DNA of 64,000 nucleotides, from contig NZ_QWFZ01000006.1 in NCBI RefSeq assembly GCF_003576315.1, forward strand, positions 1 through 64,000. The letters run 5' to 3'. A program made the translations under genes and the position numbers. Below, one piece after another: positions 43,589 to 51,473 of this stretch. Numbering within the stretch: position 1 is the stretch's first letter; each line of letters starts with the position of its first letter. The stretch is from Henriciella mobilis (lineage in GTDB: Bacteria; Pseudomonadota; Alphaproteobacteria; Caulobacterales; Hyphomonadaceae). The notes beneath the pieces were generated by a model. It was given only the letters and a program-made list of their open reading frames with translations, searched no databases and was not told the origin of the DNA.

Positions 43589-44449
43589 TCAGTCCTGTTC
43601 GGGCACGCAGGCGTCGCCGCGCTTCTGGTAGGGCTTGTCACACTCCCAGCGGCTGCCGGTGTAGTCGAGATGGGCGTTCTCCGGCACCGTGACGGGCTCA
43701 CACTTGGATCCCGCCGCACGATAGCCGCGGTCACAGGCCCAGCCCGGTCCATAAGAGGTGGTTTCGAGATATCCGTTCTCGGGCACGGCAACTTCAATGC
43801 ACGAATCGCCTGAGCGGTAAAAACCGCGTTCGCAAACCCATTCGGACCCGAACGAGGTATCGCTGAGATAGGCATTCTCAGGTACCTGGATGGGCATGCA
43901 GCGGTCGAGCACGACCATGTAGCCGCGCTCGCATTCCCAGCCGAGCGGGCTGTGGCGGTCCGAGAGGAAGGCATTGTCGGGAACATCCAGCGCGACGCAG
44001 GTGTCACCAGCTGCACGATACCCGCGATCGCATCCCCAGCTGTCACCGCGCTCCTTGAGGTAGCCATTGGGGGGAACAGCGACGGGCACGCACCGCCCGT
44101 CATTGGGAATGTATCCGTGCTTGCACAGCCATCCCCGATCATAGGAGCGGCTGGACAGGTAGGCGTTCTCGGGCAGTGCGATTGGCTCGCACGCACCTTC
44201 ATTCCTGAAGAAACCGAGGTCGCAGGTCCAGCTGCCCCCATAGGCCGAGCGCGTGGCATTGTCCGGCAGGAGGTCAGCCTGCTGGCGGGCGCTGGCCACG
44301 GCTGGCAGGAAGAGCTGGGCGGCGAGGATGAGGGCGAATAGCAGGGCGATGTGGATGCGCCTGTCAGACAGGGGCTTGCGGTCCTGGCCTGGGGCAGGGG
44401 CGTCCAGCCTGTCCGGGCCAGCCGGACATGTTGTTCCAAACGTGATCAT
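43589..44449 (-). CDS. Secreted protein with seven Cys-containing tandem repeats
   Basis: The 286-residue protein has a signal anchor/peptide (HIALLFALILAAQLFLPAVASA, about 33-54). Seven tandem units of about 30 residues follow. Each has W-x-C-x2-G-[YF]-x6-C, and units 1-6 then continue x2-[ILV]-x-[VL]-P-x-N-[AG]-[YFH]-L. Examples are WTCDLGFFRNEGACEPIALP and WVCERGFYRSGDSC. The last unit ends at ACVPEQD. Each unit has two Cys (C-x10-C), so seven disulfide-closed modules are likely. The start has AAAGGAT upstream. I do not recognise the family; a surface adhesive or wall-binding role is only a guess. Confidence 0.85.
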   Translation of the reverse strand: MITFGTTCPAGPDRLDAPAPGQDRKPLSDRRIHIALLFALILAAQLFLPAVASARQQADLLPDNATRSAYGGSWTCDLGFFRNEGACEPIALPENAYLSSRSYDRGWLCKHGYIPNDGRCVPVAVPPNGYLKERGDSWGCDRGYRAAGDTCVALDVPDNAFLSDRHSPLGWECERGYMVVLDRCMPIQVPENAYLSDTSFGSEWVCERGFYRSGDSCIEVAVPENGYLETTSYGPGWACDRGYRAAGSKCEPVTVPENAHLDYTGSRWECDKPYQKRGDACVPEQD

Positions 44450-44783
44450 GGAGATCCTTTCTCGGGCCGGCACGCGAGATGTACGCAGCAGCGCCGTGCG
44501 CTCCGGTCTTGTCCGGAGCGTTGCGGGCAGAACCGGCGTGAACAGGATCTGAAATGAAATCGTGTCTGAAGGGAGAGGCTAAACCAACCGGGAGTCCAAT
44601 CGGCGTATTCCACGCCGCCAGCCCATGCGCGCGTGTCGCGCTTCGACAGCCCATCAGTGGGGCCTATGGGGCGTTAGGTCAATCAGCTTCTGTCAGCAGG
44701 GAACCGCCGGGCGGGTGCCCGGATTGCATCCCGAGGGCTCGCGGTTGGGGCAAACCGTAAATTGTGAGAATGGCAGGCCCGCC
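44450..44783. other. Gap of 334 bp with one hairpin, no gene seen
   Basis: The gap lies between the repeat protein start and the glutaredoxin stop. An 8-bp inverted repeat CGCTCCGG (44499-44506) and CCGGAGCG (44513-44520), loop six, lies about 50 bp upstream of the repeat protein start and may be in its leader RNA. No convincing coding frame or RNA gene is seen in the rest. Confidence 0.5.
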
Positions 44784-45119
44784 TCAGGCCGCTTCCATCT
44801 CGATGCCCTTTTCGGCCATGAACTCTTTCAGTTCACCGCTTTCGAACATTTCCTTGATGATGTCGCAGCCGCCGACGAATTCGCCCTTCACATAGAGCTG
44901 GGGAATGGTCGGCCAGTCGGAATAGACCTTGATGCCTTCGCGCACGGCCTGGTCTTCCAAGACGTTGGTCGCAACATAGTCGACGCCGAGATAGTCGAGC
45001 ACCTGGACGACGACCGAGGAGAAACCGCATTGCGGGAAGGTCGGCGTGCCTTTCATGAAGAGCACCACGTCATTGCCCTTCACGGCCTTGTCGATGGCTG
45101 CCTGGATGTCGTCGCTCAT
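44784..45119 (-). CDS. grxD: Monothiol glutaredoxin, Grx4 family
   Basis: The 111-residue protein has the monothiol site CGFS in KGTPTFPQCGFSS at about 25-37, plus WPTIPQLYVKGEFVGGCDI. This CGFS class carries and transfers [2Fe-2S] clusters and often pairs with BolA. The ATG at 45119 follows GGAGA. It lies downstream of the zeta inhibitor gene on the same strand, with an inverted repeat between them. Confidence 0.95.
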   Translation of the reverse strand: MSDDIQAAIDKAVKGNDVVLFMKGTPTFPQCGFSSVVVQVLDYLGVDYVATNVLEDQAVREGIKVYSDWPTIPQLYVKGEFVGGCDIIKEMFESGELKEFMAEKGIEMEAA

Positions 45120-45162
45120 GTGAGGTCTCCGGTGTCTGGCTTCGCGAAGAGAGATGAGGCGG

Positions 45163-45190
45163 AGACGGGCCGGCTTCAAGAGGCCCGTCT
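45163..45190 (-). other. Intercistronic hairpin between zeta inhibitor and grxD
   Basis: A 9-bp perfect inverted repeat, AGACGGGCC (45163-45171) and GGCCCGTCT (45182-45190), has a 10-nt loop. It has no T run, so it is more likely an attenuator or RNA-stability hairpin than a full terminator. Confidence 0.5.
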
Positions 45191-45195
45191 GCCGA

Positions 45196-45525
45196 CTACT
45201 CCTTCACTTCCTTCATGACCTGTTCGCGCGCGACGGCGATCAGTTCGGCCATGTGCTCGCGGATGCGGGCATCGGTGCGGTCGACGCCGGCCTTGTCGAG
45301 GTCGCCGCGCACCTTGCGGAAGACGTCCTCATCGCCCGGCTCTTCCAGGTCCGACATGACGACGGTCTTGGCATAGGCCTCTGCATCCTTGCCCGACAGG
45401 TTCATCAGGTCTGCGGCCCAGAGGCCGAGCAGCTTGTTGCGGCGGTTCATGATCTTGAACTGGAGCGCGGAGTCGTGGGCGTACTTTGCTTCCTCGGCGC
45501 GTTCACGGTCGTCGAAAGTGCTCAT
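45196..45525 (-). CDS. DUF1476 protein, F1Fo-ATPase inhibitor zeta subunit
   Basis: The 109-residue helical protein begins MSTFDDRERAEEAKYAHDSALQFKIMNRRNKLLGLWAADLMN, the signature of alphaproteobacterial DUF1476. In Paracoccus this protein is the zeta subunit that blocks ATP hydrolysis by F1. No other ATP synthase gene is nearby, which is usual. The ATG has GGCAGGCC... only weakly like a ribosome site. It is divergent from purC. Confidence 0.93.
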   Translation of the reverse strand: MSTFDDRERAEEAKYAHDSALQFKIMNRRNKLLGLWAADLMNLSGKDAEAYAKTVVMSDLEEPGDEDVFRKVRGDLDKAGVDRTDARIREHMAELIAVAREQVMKEVKE

Positions 45526-45781
45526 TTGGCAGGCCTTCCTGTCTTGGTGGGCATATCAGTGTTCCGGCGCGGTATAGTTCGCCGCAGCCCTGTCGCGCAA
45601 GACTGCCACGGCGCCGCAGCCCACGGCAAGCAGCCAATCGCTTTTCCGGCCCCGAAACATGACACTGAATCAGCATTTGTTTCGCCGCGCGCTTCGGAGT
45701 AACACTCCACACTTGATTCCGAGGGGTGGCACCGGGGTGCCCGGGCACTGCCGCCTGCTTTCCTCCAGGGGGAGATTCGCG

Positions 45782-46552
45782 ATGTCGCGCCGGCGCATGA
45801 TTTATGAAGGCAAGGCCAAGATCCTCTATGAGGGACCTGAGCCCGGTACGCTGATCCAGTATTTCAAGGATGACGCCACCGCGTTCAACGCGGAAAAGAA
45901 AGCCGTTCTCGATGGCAAGGGCGTCCTGAACAACCGCATCAGCGAGTTCATCATGACCCGCCTCGGCGCGGTCGGCATCCCGAACCATTTCATCAAGCGC
46001 ATAAACATGCGCGAGCAGCTGATCCGCAAGGTCGAGATCATCCCGCTCGAAGTGATCGTGCGCAATGTCGCTGCCGGCACCATGTCGAAGCGCCTCGGCA
46101 TCGCCGAGGGCGAGACGCTGCCGCGCGCCATCGTCGAGTTCTGCTACAAGAAGGACGAGCTGGGCGATCCGCTGGTCTCCGAAGAGCATATCGCCGCCTT
46201 TGGCTGGGCGAGCCCGCAGGAGCTGGATGACATCATCTCGCTGGCCCTGCGCATCAATGACTTCATGTCCGGCCTGTTTGCGGCTGTCGGTATCCGCCTC
46301 GTTGATTTCAAGCTGGAATTCGGCCGTCACTTCGAGGGCGACATGGTGCGCACCATCCTCGCCGATGAGATCAGCCCGGACAGCTGCCGGCTGTGGGACC
46401 TCGTGACCAATGAGAAGCTCGACAAGGACCGCTTCCGCCGCGACCTTGGCGGGGTGACGGAGGCCTATGCAGAGGTCGCCCGGCGTCTCGGCATCATCAA
46501 GGAAAGCGCGCAGGGCGGAGAAGTCGTCGACTTTTCCAGCGCTGGCAAATAG
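45782..46552 (+). CDS. purC: Phosphoribosylaminoimidazole-succinocarboxamide synthase
   Basis: The 256-residue SAICAR synthetase joins CAIR and aspartate in purine synthesis. [31 protein letters not shown] is the conserved ATP-binding start, and [20 protein letters not shown] and [14 protein letters not shown] complete the active site. The ATG at 45782 has GGGGGAGA upstream; the longer frame has no such site. It is followed by purS. Confidence 0.97.
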   Translation: MSRRRMIYEGKAKILYEGPEPGTLIQYFKDDATAFNAEKKAVLDGKGVLNNRISEFIMTRLGAVGIPNHFIKRINMREQLIRKVEIIPLEVIVRNVAAGTMSKRLGIAEGETLPRAIVEFCYKKDELGDPLVSEEHIAAFGWASPQELDDIISLALRINDFMSGLFAAVGIRLVDFKLEFGRHFEGDMVRTILADEISPDSCRLWDLVTNEKLDKDRFRRDLGGVTEAYAEVARRLGIIKESAQGGEVVDFSSAGK

Positions 46553-46633
46553 GGCGCTCACCGCTGGTTTCCATCGCCGGGCAAATCGGCTAAACCCGCG
46601 CCGGATCGTCAGCAAAGACAGGAAATCCTGACC

Positions 46634-46876
46634 ATGAAAGCCATTGTCCATGTCGGCCTGAAACCCGGTGTCCTCGATCCGCAGGGCAAGGCTGTGGCCG
46701 ACACGCTCGGCCGGATGGGCTATTCGGAAGTCCAGGGCGCGCGCATCGGCAAGGTGATCGAGCTGGACCTCACCGGCATCGACCCGGCCAAGGCGGACAC
46801 GCGCGTCAAGGAGATGTGCGAGAAGCTGCTCGCCAATACGGTGATCGAATCCTATCGATACGAACTGGTCGAATAG
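46634..46876 (+). CDS. purS: Phosphoribosylformylglycinamidine synthase subunit PurS
   Basis: The 80-residue small subunit bridges PurL and PurQ in the three-part FGAM synthase. It has KAIVHVGLKPGVLDPQGKAVADTL and IGKVIELDLTGID, ending NTVIESYRYELVE. It lies 81 bp after purC. In many alphaproteobacteria purQ and purL follow, but here an EthD-type gene does, so the rest of the complex is encoded elsewhere. Confidence 0.95.
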   Translation: MKAIVHVGLKPGVLDPQGKAVADTLGRMGYSEVQGARIGKVIELDLTGIDPAKADTRVKEMCEKLLANTVIESYRYELVE

Positions 46877-46921
46877 GGTTCTCCCGCGCTAGGCTCTGCC
46901 GGAAAACCGGAGGAGCCCGCC

Positions 46922-47290
46922 ATGATCAAACTCACCTTCTGCCTGCACCGCCTGCCGCATCTTTCGCGGGAGGAATTCCAGACATACTGGCGCGAACAGC
47001 ACGCTCCGCTGGTGGCCAAGCATGCCAAGACGCTGGGCATTGCGCGCTATGTGCAGACCCACGCGGTAACGCATGATTTCAACGGCGTGATGCGGGAAAG
47101 CCGCGGGGCGCCGGAGATGTATGACGGCGTCGCCGAGCTCTGGTGGGACAGCTGGGAGGCGCTGTTCAAGGCCGGCGAGAACCCCGGCAATGCCGAGGCT
47201 GGCGCCGCCCTGCTGGAGGACGAGCGCAAATTCATCGACCTCGCCCGCTCCCCGCTCTGGTTCAACGAGGAACATGTGATCGTGGGGTGA
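46922..47290 (+). CDS. EthD domain protein
   Basis: The 122-residue ferredoxin-like alpha+beta barrel begins IKLTFCLHRLPHLSREEFQTYWREQHAPLVAKHA, the EthD signature (YW..HAPL with a conserved His). FIDLARSPLWFNEEHVIV closes it. EthD proteins help degradation of ethers or polyketides, often as dimers with no known cofactor. GGAGGAG precedes the ATG. It follows purS by 45 bp, possibly on the same transcript. Confidence 0.9.
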   Translation: MIKLTFCLHRLPHLSREEFQTYWREQHAPLVAKHAKTLGIARYVQTHAVTHDFNGVMRESRGAPEMYDGVAELWWDSWEALFKAGENPGNAEAGAALLEDERKFIDLARSPLWFNEEHVIVG

Positions 47291-47341
47291 GAGCTTCCCC
47301 GCTGGCACGGTTCCTGGACCGGCCGGTCAGGCCATAAAAGA

Positions 47342-47370
47342 AAAGCCCCGGTCGGTCTGACCGGGGCTTT
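47342..47370. terminator. Bidirectional Rho-independent terminator
   Basis: A 12-bp perfect stem, AAAGCCCCGGTC (47342-47353) and GACCGGGGCTTT (47359-47370), has a 5-nt loop, with A/T runs on both sides. It serves the EthD gene on plus and icd on minus. Confidence 0.92.
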
Positions 47371-47402
47371 GTATTTTGATCCGCCCAAAAGCGGCGTCAG
47401 GC

Positions 47403-48614
47403 TTACGCCATCGCCTTTTCGAGGTTCTCGGCAACCGCTTCGAGGAAGCCTTCGGTGGTCAGCCAGTCCTGGTCGGGGCCGATGAGCAGGGCGAGGTCCT
47501 TGGTCATCTTGCCTTCCTCGACCGTCTGGATGACGACTTTTTCCAGCGTCTCGGCGAACTCGGTCACCTTCGGCGTGTTGTCGAGGCGGCCGCGGTGGGC
47601 GAGGCCACGCGTCCAGGCGTAGATCGACGCGATCGAGTTGGTCGAGGTCGCTTCGCCCTTCTGGTGGTTGCGGTAGTGACGGGTCACCGTGCCGTGCGCG
47701 GCTTCGGCTTCGACCGTCTTGCCGTCCGGCGACATGAGAACAGACGTCATCAGGCCGAGCGAGCCGAAGCCCTGCGCGACCGTGTCGGACTGCACGTCAC
47801 CGTCATAGTTCTTACAGGCCCAGACATAGCCACCGGACCATTTCATGGCGGCGGCCACCATGTCGTCGATCAGGCGGTGCTCATAGGTGCCACCGAATTC
47901 CTTGAAGGCGTCGGCGAACTCATTGTCGAACACTTCCTGGAACAGGTCCTTGAAGCGGCCGTCATAGGCTTTCAGGATCGTGTTCTTGGTCGACAGGTAG
48001 ACCGGCCATTTGCGGTTCAGGCCATAATTGAACGAGGCGCGCGCGAAATCGCGGATCGACTCGTCGAGGTTGTACATGCCCATCGCGATACCGGAAGACG
48101 GCGCGTCGAACACGTCATGCTCGATCACGGTGCCGTCCTCGCCTTCGAACTTCATCGTCAGCTTGCCCTTGCCAGGGAATTTGAAGTCGGTCGCGCGGTA
48201 CTGGTCACCGAAGGCGTGACGGCCGATGACGATCGGCTTGGTCCAGCCCGGCACGAGGCGCGGCACGTTGGAGATCACGATCGGCTCACGGAAGACGACG
48301 CCGCCGAGGATGTTGCGGATCGTGCCGTTCGGCGACTTCCACATCTTCTTCAGGCCGAATTCCTCAACGCGGGCTTCGTCCGGCGTGATCGTCGCGCACT
48401 TCACGCCAACGCCGTACTTCTTGATGGCATTGGCCGAGTCGATGGTGATCTGGTCGTCCGTCGCATCGCGGCTTTCAATGCCGAGATCATAGTATTTCAG
48501 ATCGACATCGAGATAGGGGTGAATGAGACGGTCCTTGATCATCTGCCAGATGATGCGGGTCATCTCGTCGCCGTCGATTTCGACAACGGGATTTTCGACC
48601 TTGATCTTTGCCAT
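47403..48614 (-). CDS. icd: NADP-dependent isocitrate dehydrogenase
   Basis: The 403-residue TCA-cycle enzyme belongs to the dimeric eukaryotic-like type II group. Landmarks are [14 protein letters not shown] at the N-terminus, the isocitrate site [12 protein letters not shown] at about 94-105, metal ligands in [20 protein letters not shown], and GTVTRHYR for NADP. The length and sequence differ from E. coli Icd but are normal for alphaproteobacteria. It ends in a two-way terminator and is divergent from a protease-like gene. Confidence 0.97.
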   Translation of the reverse strand: MAKIKVENPVVEIDGDEMTRIIWQMIKDRLIHPYLDVDLKYYDLGIESRDATDDQITIDSANAIKKYGVGVKCATITPDEARVEEFGLKKMWKSPNGTIRNILGGVVFREPIVISNVPRLVPGWTKPIVIGRHAFGDQYRATDFKFPGKGKLTMKFEGEDGTVIEHDVFDAPSSGIAMGMYNLDESIRDFARASFNYGLNRKWPVYLSTKNTILKAYDGRFKDLFQEVFDNEFADAFKEFGGTYEHRLIDDMVAAAMKWSGGYVWACKNYDGDVQSDTVAQGFGSLGLMTSVLMSPDGKTVEAEAAHGTVTRHYRNHQKGEATSTNSIASIYAWTRGLAHRGRLDNTPKVTEFAETLEKVVIQTVEEGKMTKDLALLIGPDQDWLTTEGFLEAVAENLEKAMA

Positions 48615-48718
48615 CGGATGGAAGTCCTTTCAGTTGCACTGCTTTCCGGGCGGCTATAGCAGAAGGGTATGAGAGGTCAAAAGCGACTTTCGGGCGCGCG
48701 AGGGGCAGACTGGACAGG

Positions 48719-50152
48719 ATGCAACTCATGCAGCGATTAGTTATTGTTTTTATTGTACTTTTTTCGTTCGGTGGGCTCGCGGCCCAAGCGCAGCTGCCAG
48801 ACGGCGCAGATGCCGAAGTCAGGCTGTCGCCTGAAGAATCCGGCAACTGGCGCGTCGAATACACCTTCGCGGAGCCGCAGAGCGTGCTCGCCCTGGTGCG
48901 TTCGACGGGCGACTATCGCGAGCTGACATGGTCCGTCACCTCCGACAATGCCCGCTTCGGCCGGGTTGCCGGGATCGACGTTATCGCCCTCGACGAACCG
49001 GCGCGGACGGTCAGTTTCAGCATCATCCCGCTGACCAGCACGCTGGTCGGCGAGTACACGCCCTTCGTCACCTTCGCCGATGGCAGTGTCGCGGTGCATG
49101 ACGGCCAGTTCAGCGTTGCGCCCCTGGACAGTCTCGAGGCCGTCGAAGCGCTGGAGGGCGACACGTCCAATATCGGCGCCCCCGCGCTCAGCATGGATGT
49201 CGTCCTGTCGTCGGACACGCCGATCATCGTCGATGGCGAGGTGCATCAGGACAAGGTCCGCCACCGCGTCGATGGCGATGGCACCTATATCTATCTCGGC
49301 AATAGCGAGATCGAGGAATTCGACAGCTTCACCGCTGTCATCGACAAGCGCCTGCCCGCCTGGCTGCGCGACCGGTTCGACAGTGACCTCGAGGCGATCT
49401 TCTCGGCCTATGAACAGCTCTGGGGTTTCGACCTCGAGCACAAGGCGACGGTGATGCTGGCCTATAAGGGCGCGACAGCCGACGGTTTCTCGGTCACGGG
49501 CGGAGCGCTCGACCAGCTGCTGATGATGGAAATGGGCGGCACGGCGCTGAATGCGCCGGACGATGATGTGCTGTCCTATGTCCACTGGTTCTTCGCGCAT
49601 GAGGCCGCCCATCTTTTCCAGATCGACCGGGGCGTCGGTTTTGCCAGCGGCGCGCAATCCTGGATCCATGAGGGGGCGGCCAACACGATGGCCTACAGCC
49701 TGATTGCGTCCATGATGGAGCAGGACGGGGCCAAGCGCTTCCTCGCGGGCGTCTATGGCCGGGCCTTCGATGAATGCGTCACCACGCTGGAGGCCGGGCC
49801 GCTGGCAACGGCGGCTGAGCGCGATGCCTTCTCGGCGCACTATTCATGCGGCGATTTCATCGCGCTTGCGACCGATGGCTTCCTCAAGCAGCGCAATCTT
49901 TACGGCTTCTGGAACCGGCTGGTGTCGATGGCCAAGGGCGAGCCGGACGAAAAGGTCGACGAAGACACCTATTTCTCCACAATGCAGATCCTCGGCGCGA
50001 CAAAGGCCCAGCGCAATGCCGTGCGCGCGCTCGTCGACGGCCGGCCGGACAATGCCCGCAAGACACTGACCAACCTGCTGGAAAAGGCCGGGCTGGAGCC
50101 GGAGTTCAGCGCAGGCGGACAGTTGATTGCGCTGAAATGGCCGGACTATTAA
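48719..50152 (+). CDS. Secreted gluzincin-like zinc metallopeptidase candidate
   Basis: The 477-residue protein has a signal peptide (LVIVFIVLFSFGGLAAQA). A beta-sandwich-like N-terminal half with EVRLSPEESGNWRVEYTF and TWSV follows. The second half has HEAAH at 294-298 and, 20 residues later, SWIHEGAANTMA with E318 as third zinc ligand: the M1/M61-like gluzincin layout. An M61-style PDZ domain is not obvious. Two ATGs (48719, 48728) are possible. A periplasmic or outer-membrane protease role is inferred from motifs only. Confidence 0.82.
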   Translation: MQLMQRLVIVFIVLFSFGGLAAQAQLPDGADAEVRLSPEESGNWRVEYTFAEPQSVLALVRSTGDYRELTWSVTSDNARFGRVAGIDVIALDEPARTVSFSIIPLTSTLVGEYTPFVTFADGSVAVHDGQFSVAPLDSLEAVEALEGDTSNIGAPALSMDVVLSSDTPIIVDGEVHQDKVRHRVDGDGTYIYLGNSEIEEFDSFTAVIDKRLPAWLRDRFDSDLEAIFSAYEQLWGFDLEHKATVMLAYKGATADGFSVTGGALDQLLMMEMGGTALNAPDDDVLSYVHWFFAHEAAHLFQIDRGVGFASGAQSWIHEGAANTMAYSLIASMMEQDGAKRFLAGVYGRAFDECVTTLEAGPLATAAERDAFSAHYSCGDFIALATDGFLKQRNLYGFWNRLVSMAKGEPDEKVDEDTYFSTMQILGATKAQRNAVRALVDGRPDNARKTLTNLLEKAGLEPEFSAGGQLIALKWPDY

Positions 50153-50254
50153 CTCAGGTAGAGAATGATTGACGGTTTCGTATTGATTTCTCCCCTTGAT
50201 TGATTTTTATTGGTTCGTCGCCAAACCTGATCCGTGACGTTTGGAGGGTCAGAC

Positions 50255-50656
50255 ATGTTTCGCAGACTGGGCGTATTTAGCGTGGTTCTTGTCGCTGGCT
50301 GGGCGAGCTTAGCGTTCAGTCAGGGAACGACCGGTGGCAGCGTCGGTTTAACCGAAAGCGGATTTGCCTGTTTCGGCCTGCAATGCCCCGACGATCCGTA
50401 TTACGATAGCGCGATGCCTACGATGCCGAACGGAATGTCGACATGGGGTACCTATGGCGACTGGCGGGGGCTGACCGCTGGCTTTCACATGCCGCCTGAG
50501 CACACGGTTGAGCAGTGCAACTATCATTGCTTCGATCACGCCCGCGCGGCGCAGACCGACTGTCTTTCGGTCGGCGGCACTGACGGTCAGTGCAATTCTG
50601 TGTTTCAGTCGACGCTGAACTCCTGTGCGACCCAGTGTATCGACAATGATCACTAG
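50255..50656 (+). CDS. Small secreted protein with symmetric six-Cys helical hairpin
   Basis: The 133-residue product has a signal peptide (LGVFSVVLVAGWASLAFS) after MFRR. An early Cys pair (ACFGLQC) is followed by C88, C92, C103, C113, C124 and C128. The spacing is C-x3-C-x10-C-x9-C-x10-C-x3-C, mirror-symmetric. Each half has Cys at i, i+4 and i+15, one helix face, which fits two antiparallel helices with three stacked disulfides. GGAGGG precedes the ATG. I do not recognise the family. Confidence 0.75.
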   Translation: MFRRLGVFSVVLVAGWASLAFSQGTTGGSVGLTESGFACFGLQCPDDPYYDSAMPTMPNGMSTWGTYGDWRGLTAGFHMPPEHTVEQCNYHCFDHARAAQTDCLSVGGTDGQCNSVFQSTLNSCATQCIDNDH

Positions 50657-50726
50657 CGGTTGGCATGGCCATGGGACTTCGGCCGACGCTTGCTCAATAG
50701 AAGGCAACGCGGCATAGCCTGCGCGC

Positions 50727-51473
50727 ATGTCTTCTGAACCCATAATCATTCTCGCTGAACCGCAGCTTGGCGAGAATATCGGCGCGTCTGCGCGCGCCAT
50801 GCTGAACTTCGGCCTGACGGAGCTGCGCATCGCGGCCCCGCGCGATGGCTGGCCCAATCCTGCCGCCGAGCCGCTGGCCGCCGGTGCGTTTGAGGCCGGG
50901 GTCAATGTCACCGCTTTCGATAGCGTCGAGGCGGCCTGCGCCGATCTTGGTTATCTCGTTGCGGCGACGGCCCGCCCGCGCGGCATGGAGAAACCGGTCA
51001 CCAATGCAGGTGGTGCAGTGGACCTGTTGAAGGCACAGGCGCGGCCGACGGGCGTCCTTTTCGGCAATGAGGCGCAGGGGCTGTCCAATGACCATGTCGC
51101 CCTCTGCGATGCGATCATGACCTATCCGGTGAACAAGGCGTTCGCCTCGCTCAACCTCTCGCAGGCCGTCATCGTCTTTGCCCACGCCTGGGGCGAGGCC
51201 CTGGGACAGGCGGGCCGTTTCGAGGGGACGGATGCAGGCGTCGGCGATCCGGCGAGCCGCGAGGAGCTGATCGGCATGTTCGAGCATTTCGAGGCCGAGC
51301 TGGAACGCGCGGGCTATTTCTATCCGCCGGACAAGACGCCGCTGATGACCCGAAACCTGCGCAACGCCTTCATTCGCGGCCAGTGGACCAGCCAGGAGGT
51401 GCGCACCTTCCGGGGCGCCGTGAAGGCCCTCGCTATCGGGCGCGGCAAGGCACGGATCGTCCGTGACGACTGA
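50727..51473 (+). CDS. trmJ: tRNA/rRNA 2'-O-methyltransferase, TrmJ/SpoU family
   Basis: The 248-residue SPOUT enzyme has motif 1 PQLGENIGASARAMLNFGL near the N-terminus (Asn and Arg for RNA), motif 2 GVLFGNEAQGLSN, and motif 3 MTYPVNKAFASLNLSQAVIVFAH, forming the trefoil knot for SAM. The C-terminal helical extension is TrmJ-like (Nm32 of tRNA). It overlaps the next gene by 11 bp. Confidence 0.93.
   Translation: MSSEPIIILAEPQLGENIGASARAMLNFGLTELRIAAPRDGWPNPAAEPLAAGAFEAGVNVTAFDSVEAACADLGYLVAATARPRGMEKPVTNAGGAVDLLKAQARPTGVLFGNEAQGLSNDHVALCDAIMTYPVNKAFASLNLSQAVIVFAHAWGEALGQAGRFEGTDAGVGDPASREELIGMFEHFEAELERAGYFYPPDKTPLMTRNLRNAFIRGQWTSQEVRTFRGAVKALAIGRGKARIVRDD

Noticed and set aside
43570-44439. 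Alternative 289-codon frame on the same strand as the repeat protein
   Set aside because: It is a Ser/Pro/Arg-rich frame shift of the same repeats; only the chosen frame shows conserved W, C, P-N-A-Y-L positions and a signal peptide.
45739-45748. TGCCCGGGCA palindrome before purC as a PurR-type operator
   Set aside because: A short GC palindrome is expected by chance in this DNA, and it does not match a purine repressor site.
47376-48659. Frame of 427 codons opposite icd
   Set aside because: icd is unambiguous; the opposite product is a repetitive Arg/Val/Asp shadow.
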